Positions 15,051 to 28,073 of a stretch of 64,000 nucleotides of DNA are shown here, piece by piece (the first letter of the stretch is position 1; every line of letters starts with the position of its first letter). This DNA is from Urechis unicinctus (taxonomy: Eukaryota; Annelida; Polychaeta; Xenopneusta; Urechidae): assembly GCA_034190875.2 (NCBI GenBank), contig CM067354.1, positions 46,956,037 to 47,020,036 on the forward strand, in the 5' to 3' direction. The translations under genes and the position numbers were made by a program. The notes beneath the pieces are model-generated. The model was given only the letters and a program-made list of their open reading frames with translations. It did not search any database and was not told the origin of the DNA.

Positions 15051-18000
15051 ACCTAACAGTGATTATAATCTATTTGCAGAACTATGGTTGAACGTTCTAA
15101 AAGATGTAATATCCTTGGCGACGCATTTATCGGCTGGCCATTTGACAGAAAAGCGATACTAGCAAACTATACCAGAAGCTTCGTCATGCTGGAAGAATAA
15201 CATTTAACATTTGTTGTGAAAACGCCATATAAGTTATCGAATCGTGATATGTCAATACGAAACTAACCATTTCTTTTCAAAAGGCAGGCCCGTCGAAATC
15301 TTGCACACCAAGTATGCTTCGCATCGGGCTCTGACCGCGCACAGCCTGAACTACAGCCTATTTTGGGGTTTACCGGTATTCTCGGCCTGAGACATCGAGC
15401 CGACACCCGTGAGCCACAATGACAGATTGCCCTGCAGAGCGAATATTTCTTTTAATATGCAGTAATATAATTAGTGATGAATAAAATAACCATGGATATA
15501 TATTCTGTAATGTGGCTCAAGCAACACCCGAAACTGACATACGATACAACAACGATATTTGTTACATGACAGAAAGTCCTAACAAGACTGAATAACGACA
15601 CCTTGTACTTTATTCACAGTTCATTTTAGAACTTAAAATCAGTCCGCATGCAATATTATGAATCGATGGATATGCTCTCTGAGCGTATGTTTAGAAGCCA
15701 ACAATGTTAGAAAACCATTGCTTCTCTCATCAAGAAGAACGCTTTGATATGTTGGCACGCCAGCCGAATGTTTTGGTATCAATGATTATGATGTCATGAT
15801 TTAGCAATACATGCGTTGCTAAACGCACTACAGTGACAACACACTGAAGCAATATAACTTGTCAGAAGACATGACCGCTGCATCAATCTATGTCTCATGC
15901 TGAGTAATACATATACTGCTTTATCAAAATAGTTTCTCACCTTTCTTGCGTTTGCTCAATAACATTGTTATACAAAGTAATATCACAAGAACACCGATAA
16001 ATACATCCCAGTAAATCAATGTGCGGACATGCTTTGGTTCGTCTTGTTTTCTTCTGCAATATTTTCATGGCTTGCACCAAAGCAACAGGTGGGAAGATAT
16101 ACCTGCGCGTATCTAATATGTCTGTTATATGTGTGCAAGGTGTAACACGCTGCCCCTACTTGGCATACAATTGTACAGGGAATGATTTAACTATGTAGTT
16201 GCCTTATTCTGTACCGTGCTATGCAGTTCGCCATATCAGCAGATGCGGTGTCCTTTCATAACACAGGGCTATCGTTAACACATGAGCGTTCTTTATTTGC
16301 ATGGCATTGGTGTCCGAATATTTGTTGCTATATATTGAAGGGAGATTACTGACAAGGTATATAATTGTTAATCTTAGCAGCATTATGATGTAGGGAAGAA
16401 TATAATCTGCATGATCCCTGATATTATGTGACAATCGCTTGACCTTCAATGGCTATAGACGTGTCACGACTGCATCGAGCACCCCCTTTATTCTGTCAAC
16501 GCCATTTCACTGTTATTTGTCTTCCTCATACTCTTTTATTACACCGCAACCTTCAACTCATCCAAAGGCGCTTCAATAATGCGGTTGTATGTACCATAAA
16601 TCGACCGGAAATGCATAATTTCTGCATATATGGTTGAACTAAAAGTAGTATAAAGGACAGTTATAGTTTGCTCGTTTACTGACACAGGCCATTTTAGAGA
16701 TATTTCCGGCCAATTTATTTGACTGGAAGTTCGTGCTCTCTTTGAACGAACATAACAAATCGTTCAGTCAAAGTGCCATAAAAGATGGAACGAAGCACAT
16801 TAGGGTCTTCCACTAAAATGAGTAATTGACAGTTAAAACTGGCAAATGTTAAATTCAAGCACTGAAAACAATGACGTAAACAATGTACGCGCTGACTTGA
16901 AATGTATTTTATGGCATTATCGCAGGAGCAAAGCAATGAACCAGTGTCAGCTGACGCTTACCGATTTTTGCGTTTATTTGGTTGATTGAAATTGTAGACA
17001 TATTGACACAGAACTTGTGAATTATTCAGAAGTCGGTCGGCTTCTATACACCAACGAGGCAATGAAGCCACTAAGCTCCCTATGTTGCTCCCTATTGTAT
17101 AACTCAACAAATGATCAAACGTCAATGGTTAAACGCAATTGAAATGGATAGATCCAACCAAGCAAGACATTGGCTCAAGACAAACACTAACATAAAGTTT
17201 CAAAATGGCCAGATCGCGGTTTTCGGATCCTGGTTTATGACCTGAAAACCTCACGTGTATTTTGTTTTGATCGAATGCACGGCCAAGTGATTAATCAAGC
17301 AACCAATTAATATCAACGCAACAAATATGCTAATGCTGTATCAAAGCAAAGCCTGCATTTGCCATAGTGATCATACTTAGATTATACTCCTTAAAGCAAA
17401 GCTTAGCAATCATTGCAGCGGGGAGCCTTTGATATGATTATGATATTGGCCATGTGTTCAACTAAGTAGGAGGTGTTGCTTCGGTTATTAATGAGGATTA
17501 TTTAAAAACATTTCATTTCAGGTGCGATTATATCGATAGATAATATCCTATTGCATTAGATGGAATGTTTTTTTTTGTTTTGTATTGTCAACCAACGAAA
17601 CACACTGAACTCGAGCATATAAATGTGTTTTCACAAATCTTACCGTTATCATTGGCATATATTCTTGCAAACGTTTCATGGCTCTAATGAACCGCTGTTA
17701 TGAAGAGGTTCTTATTATGAATATTTCTTCCCTCTTTTTGCTATCCTGTCCAAGTTGAAAGGAATGAAGCAGCCGATCAAAAAGATGATTTTATTGGTCC
17801 AGAAATCGTTGCCACGGTATGTAAATTATGTGGCTAAGAGAGCTGGGGCGCACTTGGGGGTTAACAACTGCCCGGCGTACTCAGGTGTTAGCCCATTAGC
17901 AGCTTTACTTTAAGCCAGTTAAGGTGTAACTAGGATTGCAGATGAAACGTGACACAGTTGACATTATCGACATTTTACGCCGCCACCCTCTACTTCAGGT

Positions 18001-19848
18001 AGATAAATATTATTCATTAGTACTTCAGATGAATTTAGTATTGCTATACCCGTGAAATTAATACTAATACTATTTTAAGGTCAACTTCCAAATATAAGTT
18101 ACACAAATTAAATCCTAGGGATCCCTATTAAATTCAATCTAACGTTATTTCACACTTTGCAGACATTCCGAAAAAAGCTAATTGGTTAATTTCATCTTCA
18201 ATTTTGATTTTACTTTTGTACTTTGGGATGTCGATAAGTAATATGATTTATAAGATTTGTTGTTTTCCATGCAGCTAAGTCTTTTCTATTCAGATTGGGT
18301 TGCAAAATGTTATTCTTGCCTAATTACCTTATTTCAAAGGCCTTAAATTTTTTAACATGTGCCACTCATACTTGTCATATGCTTCTCACAAAAACTCCGA
18401 GTTCTGCGACTTAAGTAAGGTTTTTTCGCGATCGGACAAAAGTTGAATAAATTTTGATTGACGAGCGGTCCCATAAAGGAGTGAGATTAGCAGTACGAGC
18501 GGGACGTTGAGCTGCAGATGGATTGATTATGTCGAGGTGGTGTATAGGCACACTCGGAAAAGAAGAAAACCCTAAAAGAGATAACTTAACAACGGCAAAC
18601 ATAACGATGAAAATCATATATCACGCAAAAAAAAATCCTCTCACTGACTTTTTTGAGGATCCGATCTATTTTCCACCACTCACCACTGCAAATTCGGTTG
18701 CATGCAAAAGTTAACAAATCTTCTTGTGGCACATCATGGCATAAAGCCCAAACATACAAGTCGGAGTGCTTAAATATAATTTAAGCTTTCCTTATTACGA
18801 TACATCGATATGTGTGCGTGAGGGGGGGTGGGGGGTTGACTATGCCGCTTAATGTATTTCTATGCTGCAATCATGCGAAGTTCTAGAACAAGCAAAATTA
18901 AGCGATCAAGCTTATAACAATTATATCTAAAACATGTGGCTTAACTGATACAAATATAAATGTGAAGGTAATTTCCATCAGTGATTGTCGTTAAAGAAAG
19001 ATATGCCATTGTTGTCCAACCAGATTGGATTGTTGTAGGTATTAAGAATGTCACAGCCAATAGTAATCAACTAGACGTTTATAACGAGGCTCACATAAAC
19101 ACAATGACCATTTCATCGAATGCGAGGTCATAGTACCGAGTGATTAATCTTGAAACATCATCGAATCATTTGTACTTTACACCAGTCATGACGCTTGTTA
19201 AGCAACAAGCTTGCTTCACTCAAATAAGCAAATTATTATCTTCCTGAAAACATTACACGGCAAAAGTCTGCAGTCGAAATAGCCTATAAATCTTTTCGTG
19301 CACTACTTGATGGGAGTACTATGGAGGGGAAAATATAGGCAGTGATGTGCGACAGGATGGTATTGCATTTGATATATTAATGCATGACGCTACATTTAGA
19401 AGAGCACACTCTATTAATTAAGAAGGTGCATAAGTATGTAGTGCAATATGTAAGTTACCTCTGTTCCTGGATACCCATATAGGTAACTTTTCATGGGATT
19501 TGTTTTTGTTTAGGTATATTTTGCATATTGCTGGAGTAATCATATCATGACACTTCCACTCTCAACTTCGAAAACCAAACATAAGCGGAGCAGGATCAAT
19601 ATACTATTGAAATACCACCGATTTTGTGTCTGTAAAACGCCGGAGTTTACGGCATAGCCAGTTTCGGATGATACACATACACTATAATAGTACAACGTGC
19701 TCTTCACGAAGCTTCCCATGTAGAATAACCACGTGTTTATCAGACTGCAAAAGCAGGAGCGATAAGCACTATACTGATGTAGGATTGTTTGAAATGTAAC
19801 CTAAATTTGATCGCAATCAACTCTACACAAGCAAGCATTATGTACCGA
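15051..19848. other. Intergenic DNA, no gene recognised
   Basis: Short chance frames only. One G-rich run (AGGGGGGGTGGGGGG, about 18821-18835) stands out. A string around 15996-16010 (ACCGATAAATACATCCCA) recurs at 25103-25120, consistent with fragments of a dispersed repeat. Nothing else is recognised. Confidence 0.45.
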
Positions 19849-20109
19849 TCCCAGTGACGTGGTGGTTTACTGCCTCCCCTTTCGACCCACAGGCTGTGGG
19901 TTCGACTCCAAGGTGTGACAACCTGACTGGTTACTCGTGACTCGGATGATCACGTAAAAATGGCGGTCCCGTCTCTGAAATGGGATGTAAGAGATCCTCT
20001 GAGGACGACGTGCTCCCTGGCAGTGACCACCCATAGAGATACACTCACTGCTAGTCGTACATAGCCTACGTTGCTATAATTCGAACAAACAAACAAACAA
20101 ACAAACAAA
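19849..20109 (+). mobile_element. tRNA-derived SINE with (AAAC)n tail
   Basis: The head resembles a tRNA: a box A-like stretch (CAGTGACGTGG, 19852-19862) is followed 47 bp after its start by a perfect box B, GGTTCGACTCC (19899-19909). These are internal RNA polymerase III promoter elements. A ~170-bp non-tRNA body follows, and the element ends in CTATAATTCG plus six AAAC units (about 20084-20109). This head-body-short-tail layout is diagnostic of SINEs, which are copied by a partner LINE. The 5' boundary is approximate because no clear target-site duplication was found. The SINE family is not named. Confidence 0.8.
19899..19909 (+). promoter_or_regulatory. RNA polymerase III box B of the SINE
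   Basis: GGTTCGACTCC matches the box B consensus GGTTCGANTCC exactly. With the upstream box A-like stretch it would form an internal type 2 pol III promoter. Confidence 0.75.
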
Positions 20110-23100
20110 GAAGAGCTTTCATAACTACCATTAAACCTTACTCATGACCACTTGATGGGGGCCGCGGAAGATTAAAATGCATTCTCACCGTATCTCATTG
20201 TTAACGACATAAGCGATAGTAACGCTGACAAAGGCGTAGCAGCAACGTCGTAATGAGGTTGTAAACGTCAACGTAGAGCTTTTAGCTCAGATAGAGCTAT
20301 TGTTCGATCGCCTGACATTCCCATTTCCTTCTAGGACTCATGGCGTGAACCAAAGATCGATTGTTTTGATCCTCTCCGCTATTAGTATGAGGCGTAATAA
20401 AGACTACTAATAAAATCCGACTTCAATATCAGTTATTTGACGTAGTCACAATTACAGCCCTGACAAATCCTGAAATGCATTTGGTGTCATGCAACACGTA
20501 TCCGCATGTAGTTCAGATTTGCACCTCATGCACGATGGCCTATTCGCTGGAAATTGAAACAATTACAAAGTATGCGTGTTGGACAGCAATCATGCAAATG
20601 GTGATCCCATTTTGTTACTTTGACAAACCGATCTCATATTTCTTTTCCATAAACTCATTTATTATAGATTTTACCGTCCTTTAGATAAGGCAAAGTAGAC
20701 CCTAGCGGCCAATAGCAACACAACAAAATATATTCATGGATGTGCTTTGTCAGTTAGAAACATCGCCATTCTCTTGCTATATAAATCTGCTACATCTACC
20801 GCAAGCATGTTATATGATGATGACAAACCTGTTACCAAGCAACAAATACAAACAGACGGTAGCTGCGGGCATTCATGCCTTGCCGCTCATATGAACTAAG
20901 CAATGTATACAGTAAAGGGAATCACATAGTGTATAATTGATTTGTTTTTTCGGGCTTGCACATAATTCGATGATTATTTCGCTTGGATTGGCGTCTTTTG
21001 CTTATTTGTGACTTAGTTGGGTGAGGTTGTTCCGTTTGAACGACTTAATCGAGTATGATGCTACAGTCAAAATTTACTCGATTCCTTCCTAGGATTAAAT
21101 CCAGGACAAATCATGACTTATTAGATCAAAGAGTCGGGTCATAAGCTACACACATAAATCAACAATCACTCCGTATCATGTTTGATATCAAAAACTTTGC
21201 CTCTACTTGGGCTGCATTGCTCGACTTTGCGCATGCTGGCGATTTGACGAATTACTATCGATTACCGATACCTAAGACCATCTCTAATATATCTAGGGTA
21301 CGCAAAATGAAATATTCAGTCTTCCTTATTTTTTAAAGAGAACGATGCCACAAATTTAGTGCATACAATTTTCGTATTTGGTAATATCTTGTGACACGAA
21401 CCTTCTTAAGATGTGCATAGGACAACAAAGGAAAGAGCAATATTGACTGTAGTTGAACCAATTACCGTATCTCGGAAGCTGATTATGTGTTTATTAGTCC
21501 TTAGCACTCACTTAATCAGGAGCTGGCCTTCGCAGTAATTTGATCTTAACACATTACCAAGCATCCATTGGGAAGCCGCCTCAGTTTTATCTACTTTCTT
21601 AGTTCTTCCTGTACGAGATATTTCTGTTGGTAGCGCATCTCACGTCAATAATCTTTGCCAAGTGGATCAATTCGCTGATGCTTGTACAGAGGCTGACCAC
21701 CATTCACTAAGAGCATATTTGATCAATTGGGAATCACTATGACGGTAGTCGGTGGGATCAGATTGCTATGTGAAGCCATGGAATACTTTCCCTTATACCC
21801 ATTAAACCATGAGCTAACACTCCAAGAGCCATGTAGGTCATGCATCCGCTATTGAATCGATATATATAAGAAACACTGCTAGGCTATTGAATAGATATAT
21901 ATATATAAAGAAAGACTGTAAGGCTATTGAATGGATACATCTAAGAAACACTGTTAGGCTATTAAATGGATGTGACAATCATCCATGTGATTAAATTGCT
22001 CGCCACAATTATGTACTTTGACACTTTGGGCCAAGGTAAAACTTGTATGCCAACTAGTTGCCAGTCAAATAACTATGTCAATATCAAGGAATGAATGAAA
22101 ACTATCTTACCTTTAACATTATCACACTGCCAATCTGCCTTGTCATTTTGATAGAGGTAATTTGCATCCACCAATGATTTGGCATTTGACTCAATCAAAC
22201 ATGAATAATATAATCTGTGCAAGTAACATACATCATCCGAACACAAGTATCAGCAGTCCCGGTCGACTTAAAATGCATCGTTTATGTGCACCAAAAGAAT
22301 AATCCATATCCTATCGTCTGCTGCAACTCACATGTACACCTCCTGCTGGGCTGATTGCTTACGCGAAGCCTTTTCTTCTTCCTTGCAAATTAGAATAAAA
22401 TACCCATGTTGTATTTGATGCTGTATATTCTGTTTTTTTGTGAGTAGTCGAATCACGCGTGATATCTCACAGCATTAGAGTTCTCAATGAATGCTTGAAA
22501 GTGCGTAATATATTCTACAAACGGAAATCAAAAACATTGTACCAGGAGGTTGTAAGTTATGGTCTTTGCGAGTTTTTCTTCTGTTGGGAAATCTTTGGCT
22601 GATAGATATGATCGATTGGCTCACAATTGGTAGCACCTTACCATTTATAGCTTAATTGAGCCCATTATATGCCCTGATATAGCGCTCAGTTATTTTATCC
22701 GAAGAACGATTTTGTTATTAGTTACTTAGTCTAATTAAGTCAAGCTTGGTCCCTCAAAAAAGCCACTAAAAGACTGCACTAGTTCGAGATTGTTATTTCG
22801 CCAGAGATCAATAATTATTGTTAAATCGAGCATAACTACAAATCTATAGAGAAAATGTGACCACGGTTTATCGCTTCTATTCCATGTAGCGTCAAACATT
22901 TGTGCGCAGCAAACGCTATCATTATAGCATTCACACGGCTGCTCTTATCAACATAAACGTTTGAATTGTTACTATTGTCCGCGATTACACATAACCAGCG
23001 GCACGGGCTCGTAATCGCATTGTGATTGCTTTGACAATTGAATGAAACAGACCCGAGGAGTTAAGCATGCAATGATAATTCGTCAGCGGTATTATTGCCT

Positions 23101-24193
23101 AGTGCTTCATTAGAACACCGACTCACTCTACATCCCTAGCAACTTATAACTTGGCAGATGTTCGATGCAGCATGTTGAAGAGTGTTGCAATCATCTAAAC
23201 TTTCTCCACTAATGCCAGATGTGTTGCAATAAGAGCAATGTTAAGATGCTGCTATAGACAGGATCATAACGTGTTGTGAGCTTGCTAATCAAGCACTTCT
23301 AGCTCGGGGTTGTGTCTTGACAATGTCGACGTGGATGACTTAAGTGGAATAAAACATCCGGACAATTTGGGCTAAATAGTTCCCATATATATCAGAGGAA
23401 AGTAAAAAGCTTATATTTGCAGTGAGGCTTTTATATGTCACAATTCACGAAATGAACCGACTTTAGTGTAGCAGCAATGTTGCAGCTCCTCAAAATGACA
23501 TGTAACGAGGATACTTTGAGCTTTGAAGATCTTCTCTATTTGGCTGCTGAACGCTTGTTATTGCTTTGCTACATATTCCCATACCAAGCGAAGGGAATTT
23601 TGATAACAGCTAGTCTGCTTGTGGTTCAATGAGCACTGCATTCATGATATGTGGGTGTGTAATAAACCTAAATACGGGCTCCATGCAATTTGACAATCCT
23701 GTAAAATTGCTACGGTTTTTCGAGGGCTACTAAGGCTAGATCTGCTAGTAAAAACATTGATTCACACCCAGCCACAATTAAAAAAACCGGGGTTGTATCT
23801 TAGGCAGCAGCACAAAGCTGCAACGACATTTACCAACAATAACCTTTCACAACCTCCGGAAATACCACGATAGGAGTTTAACTATATATGCGCAAACCGT
23901 GCGTTCCCGAAAATAACAGCTGGTTTTGTATATTTACCACTGTAACGTAGATATATAGGGTTAAGCGCTATCTGTCTCGCAACTTAATGAATTGGTATTG
24001 CAATGATTCCGAGTCAATGACAAATGAGGTAATGGTTTGCTAGCTGCTGAAGACAAAGCTGTAGCCATGGATAGTGCAAGAACATCAATATTCTATCCCT
24101 ATCGGTGTTGTTAGTCAAATGTACCAAAAGCTAGGGCGAAGCCATTGCGTGAGGCGCTGCCCGGTTATGATGGCTTGAAAGAGTTGATTTACT
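20110..24193. other. Intergenic DNA, no gene recognised
   Basis: No coding signal is recognised. It contains the small tandem array listed at 21849-21972. The rest is AT-rich sequence with short chance frames. Confidence 0.45.
21849..21972. repeat. Short tandem repeat, about 33-38-bp units, 3-4 copies
   Basis: The phrase GGCTATTGAAT(C/A/G)GATA with AAGAAACACTGTTA or a variant occurs three times in succession, and a fourth partial unit begins at about 21957. Copies differ mainly in the length of an internal ATATAT run, so slippage probably drives the variation. Confidence 0.85.
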
Positions 24194-24330
24194 TTAAAGG
24201 GCTTTTCAGGGATGATTCACGGCCGCATAGGCCATAAACATGTATCATCATAAAGACGTTTTATTACGTGGCGAAGAATAAAACCTGTATTGATAATTTG
24301 CTACAGGACTGCAGTTAAAAAAAAGCTAGG
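24194..24330. repeat. Dispersed repeat family, copy C (diverged)
   Basis: CTTTAAAGGGC and CAGGGATGATTCA, then a GACGTTTTATT...AAACCTGTATTGATAATTTGCT segment, line up in order with copy B (14865-14995). Identity is clearly lower than between A and B. This is the third member seen in the window and supports an interspersed, unnamed repeat family. Confidence 0.5.
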
Positions 24331-25357
24331 AGGAGATGGAATCCCCACGATGCGTCATATAATATTAGATATATATTGTACATCATTATGAGAACTACAG
24401 CCAACTGATAGATTTGTCTTTGTACATGCTATCAATATTTATCGAGGGATGACTGCTGCTGTATCACCATTTACTCCCCCATGGGTAAATCATGCCATAA
24501 GATTTGTCTTGCTTGCGAAATAGCATTTACAGCTCTTTGAACTTATAATGTCTGCTGTGTTATCACAGTGTCATTTTCGCACGCTTGCCGAACGTCTTTG
24601 TCTTAAGCAATCATGGCAGTTGCACTGTGGCGGACATGGTGGCGGACATAGCGGCCTGGTGCACTGACAGCATGCACATATCGTTTCTAATCAGATCAAG
24701 CAGATCGTATGAAGAAAGCTGAAATCACACCTGTGCCGCCTAGGCTTTCAAAACAAAAGACCAATATTGTTGCCAAGAAACCTAACATCTCACCTAGTGA
24801 CACACATGCTTCAGTCAACTACTAATATTCGACGACCATTTCTAGGTTTTGTTTTATAGCGAAGTTGTACACAGTAGCATCGCTTGTGTACCGATCTATG
24901 CGTATCAGTTTCACAACCAAGATTAATGTCAATGAGGAAATGAGCACCATATAGCCCACATTAATTGTGTTTTTAACAAATTTCACGGCAGCAATCTGGA
25001 CACCATACTACGTGGCATGCATGCATCCGCCTCACCCAGCTACTCGCCGACTCTTTTTGTTTGCTCGTTATCACTGCTCAAAATTGTAGAACATCTCGAA
25101 TACCGATAAATACATCCCACTAAACCTAAATCAGTCGACACTTTATTACTCACGTCTTGTGTGGGAGGCTAGCGCAGACGGACAAGGTCGAGAACGGATT
25201 ATCGTGGCAAGGTCCTCACTCTTCCATAAGCTATGTATAAGCTAAACAATGATGTGCCGTACGAAAATATTTCCGATGGCATATTCTCCGTGCAAACAGA
25301 TGTCCATAATTATCTTTCAAGACAAACTAAATTGAAAAATGTACAACAGTGTCGGAC
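24331..25357. other. Intergenic DNA, no gene recognised
   Basis: No gene is recognised. The tandem wording TGGCGGACATGG then TGGCGGACATAG occurs near 24630-24655. Confidence 0.4.
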
Positions 25358-25943
25358 TGGTAGTTATTACTATAACCAACTTAACGACAGAAACTGTTGC
25401 GCCAAATCCTTATATCCTTCCAACACATTGTTAAAGCGACTATGTTTGATAAAAGTATTACTCCAATTGAATCGTTCATTTTATTGTATTCTGAATTACA
25501 ATGTCACAAGTAATGATTTCACCGAAAATTATTAGATGTTATGTAAGAACTGTAAACTTGCCCATTTTATAACGTTAAATTTAACTTTATTGGTGTTGTT
25601 ATTGTAATGGTTATAGTTATGTTGGATTATTTATGTATGAATGTGAAGGAGCACATAAGTCATTTTACCTACTATAAGTGAACAGAATATACTCATACTG
25701 AATGAAGATGATAAACTTTTGCATCTTGTGCAACCCAGGTACACAATAATATATAATTACAATTGCATACCTTCGTCAAAACGTATTCTGCCTTTTGATG
25801 TGGACATTGAGGCGCGGCACGTGGCTTTGGCAAACAAGGTTAACGTCAAACAAGTCGTACGTTAGTTTGTCGCTAGGTGTCTAGGGCAGTCGGATCACTC
25901 ATTTGTAATCTAAAAGTAGAGATAACACAAATGAATCTTGACA
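25358..25943 (+). repeat. Long direct repeat, left copy (about 586 bp)
   Basis: This matches 27474-28073 in the same orientation over its whole length, at roughly 80-85% identity by eye, with several indels. The best-conserved block is at about 25801-25841: TGTGGACATTGAGGCGCGGC and CACGTGGCTTTGGCAAACAA. A second conserved block, GGTGTCTAGGGCAGTCGGAT, lies near 25876. Within 25420-25535 a frame of ~38 codons is shared with the right copy, and many differences fall at third positions. The copies begin with TG and end with CA, as LTRs do, but no target-site duplication or primer-binding site was found. Confidence 0.85.
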
Positions 25944-27473
25944 TTATGAGACAACAGCAAATTGCATAACATTACAGACGCCTCTGGCAGCGCTTTAGAT
26001 GTGTTCTGCAAAATGAATCAATAGCACAGTTTCTCCTAGAGTCAGCCTATTAAGTTGATGGTATTTGTATGGAAATGATTGTTGCAAATATGTGACCGTG
26101 ATTGCCTTATTGAAACTTAGCCTCGTATTCTATCTATTTAATGGGTTAAGTTTGTGAGCAAATAAGTAGGCTACCTTGAGAAAGCGTTTTGTTAACCTAA
26201 GATAAAGAAGCGCATGTTTGTGGATATTATACGCGTGTTCACCAGTTAATTGTGCAGCCGAAATAGCTATGCGTTCTCGCTCATGGCTTAAACAAAATAT
26301 AGGAGAAGGGGCTGAGCACGATGCATTTGGGTTACATATGCACTCAAGTGACTGAAATATTATCAAAAATTAATGATATGGTCAACTGAATTGACTTAAT
26401 TAAATAGGGCCGATACTATTCATTGGGTATTGAGTCATGATTAAGAACCTTTTATTTCCATTGGGACCTCTAATATATCAGCTCATTGATTTGGTTCATT
26501 CGCGTGTCAGAATATCAGTAGATAATATATAGTTGCCGTGGCAGCAGGCATTAAGAACAAATGGATAGATCTCGTGTTGTATAGCGCTGGATAGTCGCAT
26601 ATTGTGCAGCATGCAGTGGACCGAATTGGCCCACCTGCACCAAATATCTCCTTTCCTCAAAATTCTGAGGCGGTTAACACGGACATACTTATTCATATAT
26701 AGTATCCGCTTATTTCGTCGCTTACTTAAGCTACTGAACGTGTTGACAAAACTAAGAGCTGGCGGTTATCTACATAGCTATGTTTAGTAAATAATATACT
26801 GCATCCAAGACGGACATAATGTTAACACAAACAAACTCAATATGGTAGTGAACCAAATACATGGCTGTCATGGATGCACGGTCCCTTTTTACTCTTTATT
26901 TTTCTAGCTTCCGCTGAGCATTGGTGAGCAATACCCATGCAGTTATAACATGAACATATATCATATTTAGACTCGCCCTGTAAACATGCTACCCAAGATT
27001 CATTGACTTATTAATAAACTGCAACATTGATTAATAGCATAGAAACGGCTGCGCTTTGCCGTTGATGGATATGCATAGGGTTTTGGCCCCTGTCCCCTTT
27101 TCGGGCACCTGACACCTCATTATCGAGGAAAAGCGCCTGCCTTTTCGGCGCATATTCAAGCAAAATCGCCATCGTTAAGAATCCCCCGTATCAATAATTT
27201 AGTGGACACTTCTGTGCCAGATAGTCACAGCTAAGCGAATATACATAATAGCAAGGGAATGGGCAATGCCGTGTGAATACGTTGCTCGCTTCAGTTCAGA
27301 ACCCCTTACTTACTTCAATATGCGTAACAGACAATTTGTCCTTACCAGCAAATGCCCTGATTGGCCAAAATGTTTTGTCTTCTTCCTACGCCGATCTATA
27401 TTGTGGCGCAATCCAACTTATACGAAAAACTATCCTCTGACCTCCATTGATTTATCAATATATCATTATATAC
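25944..27473. other. Spacer between the two long direct repeats
   Basis: About 1.5 kb with no frame longer than 78 codons and no retroelement protein motif. If the flanking repeats were LTRs this would be the internal region, but I see no gag, pol, primer-binding site or polypurine tract. Confidence 0.4.
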
Positions 27474-28073
27474 TGGTACTTATTACTTTAACCAACTTAT
27501 CAACAGAAACTGTTGTCCCAAATCTTTTTTCAAACACAATGCTCAAGCGACTTGGTTTGACAAAAGTATTACTTCAATTTAATCGCTCATGTTATTGTAT
27601 TCTGAATTATAATGTCACAAGTAATGATTTCACAGAAAATTATGAGATCTTATGCAGCAACTGTACACTTGCCCATGTAATAATGTTAAGTTTTAAACTT
27701 TATTGGTATTGTTGTTGTAATGGTAATTGTTATGATTGATTATTTATGTATGAATATGAGGGAGCACATAAGTCATTTTATCTACTTTTATTAAACATTT
27801 TGTATACATATTGAATGAAGACGATAAACTTTTGCATCTTTTGCAATCCAGGTACACCATAATAATATAATTACAATCGCATTTATTCGTTAAAATTATT
27901 CTGCCTTTCGGTGTGGACATTGAGGCGCGGCACGTGGCTTTGGCAAACAAGGATGAAGTCCAAAAAATCGTAAATTTGCGGCATAGAAAAGATGTTAGTT
28001 AGCTAGGTGTCTAGGGCAGTCGGATCACTTATTTGCTATCTACAAATAGAGATAACACAAATGAATATTGACA
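27474..28073 (+). repeat. Long direct repeat, right copy (about 600 bp)
   Basis: This is the second copy of 25358-25943. It lies inside and beyond a 157-codon plus-strand frame (27266-27739), the longest non-retroelement, non-simple-repeat frame in the window. That frame contains the shared ~38-residue segment (SNTMLKRLGLTKVLLQ onwards). Compared with the left copy there is a ~20-bp insertion near 27970-28000 and scattered substitutions. Both copies end in GATAACACAAATGAAT(C/A)TTGACA. Confidence 0.85.
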
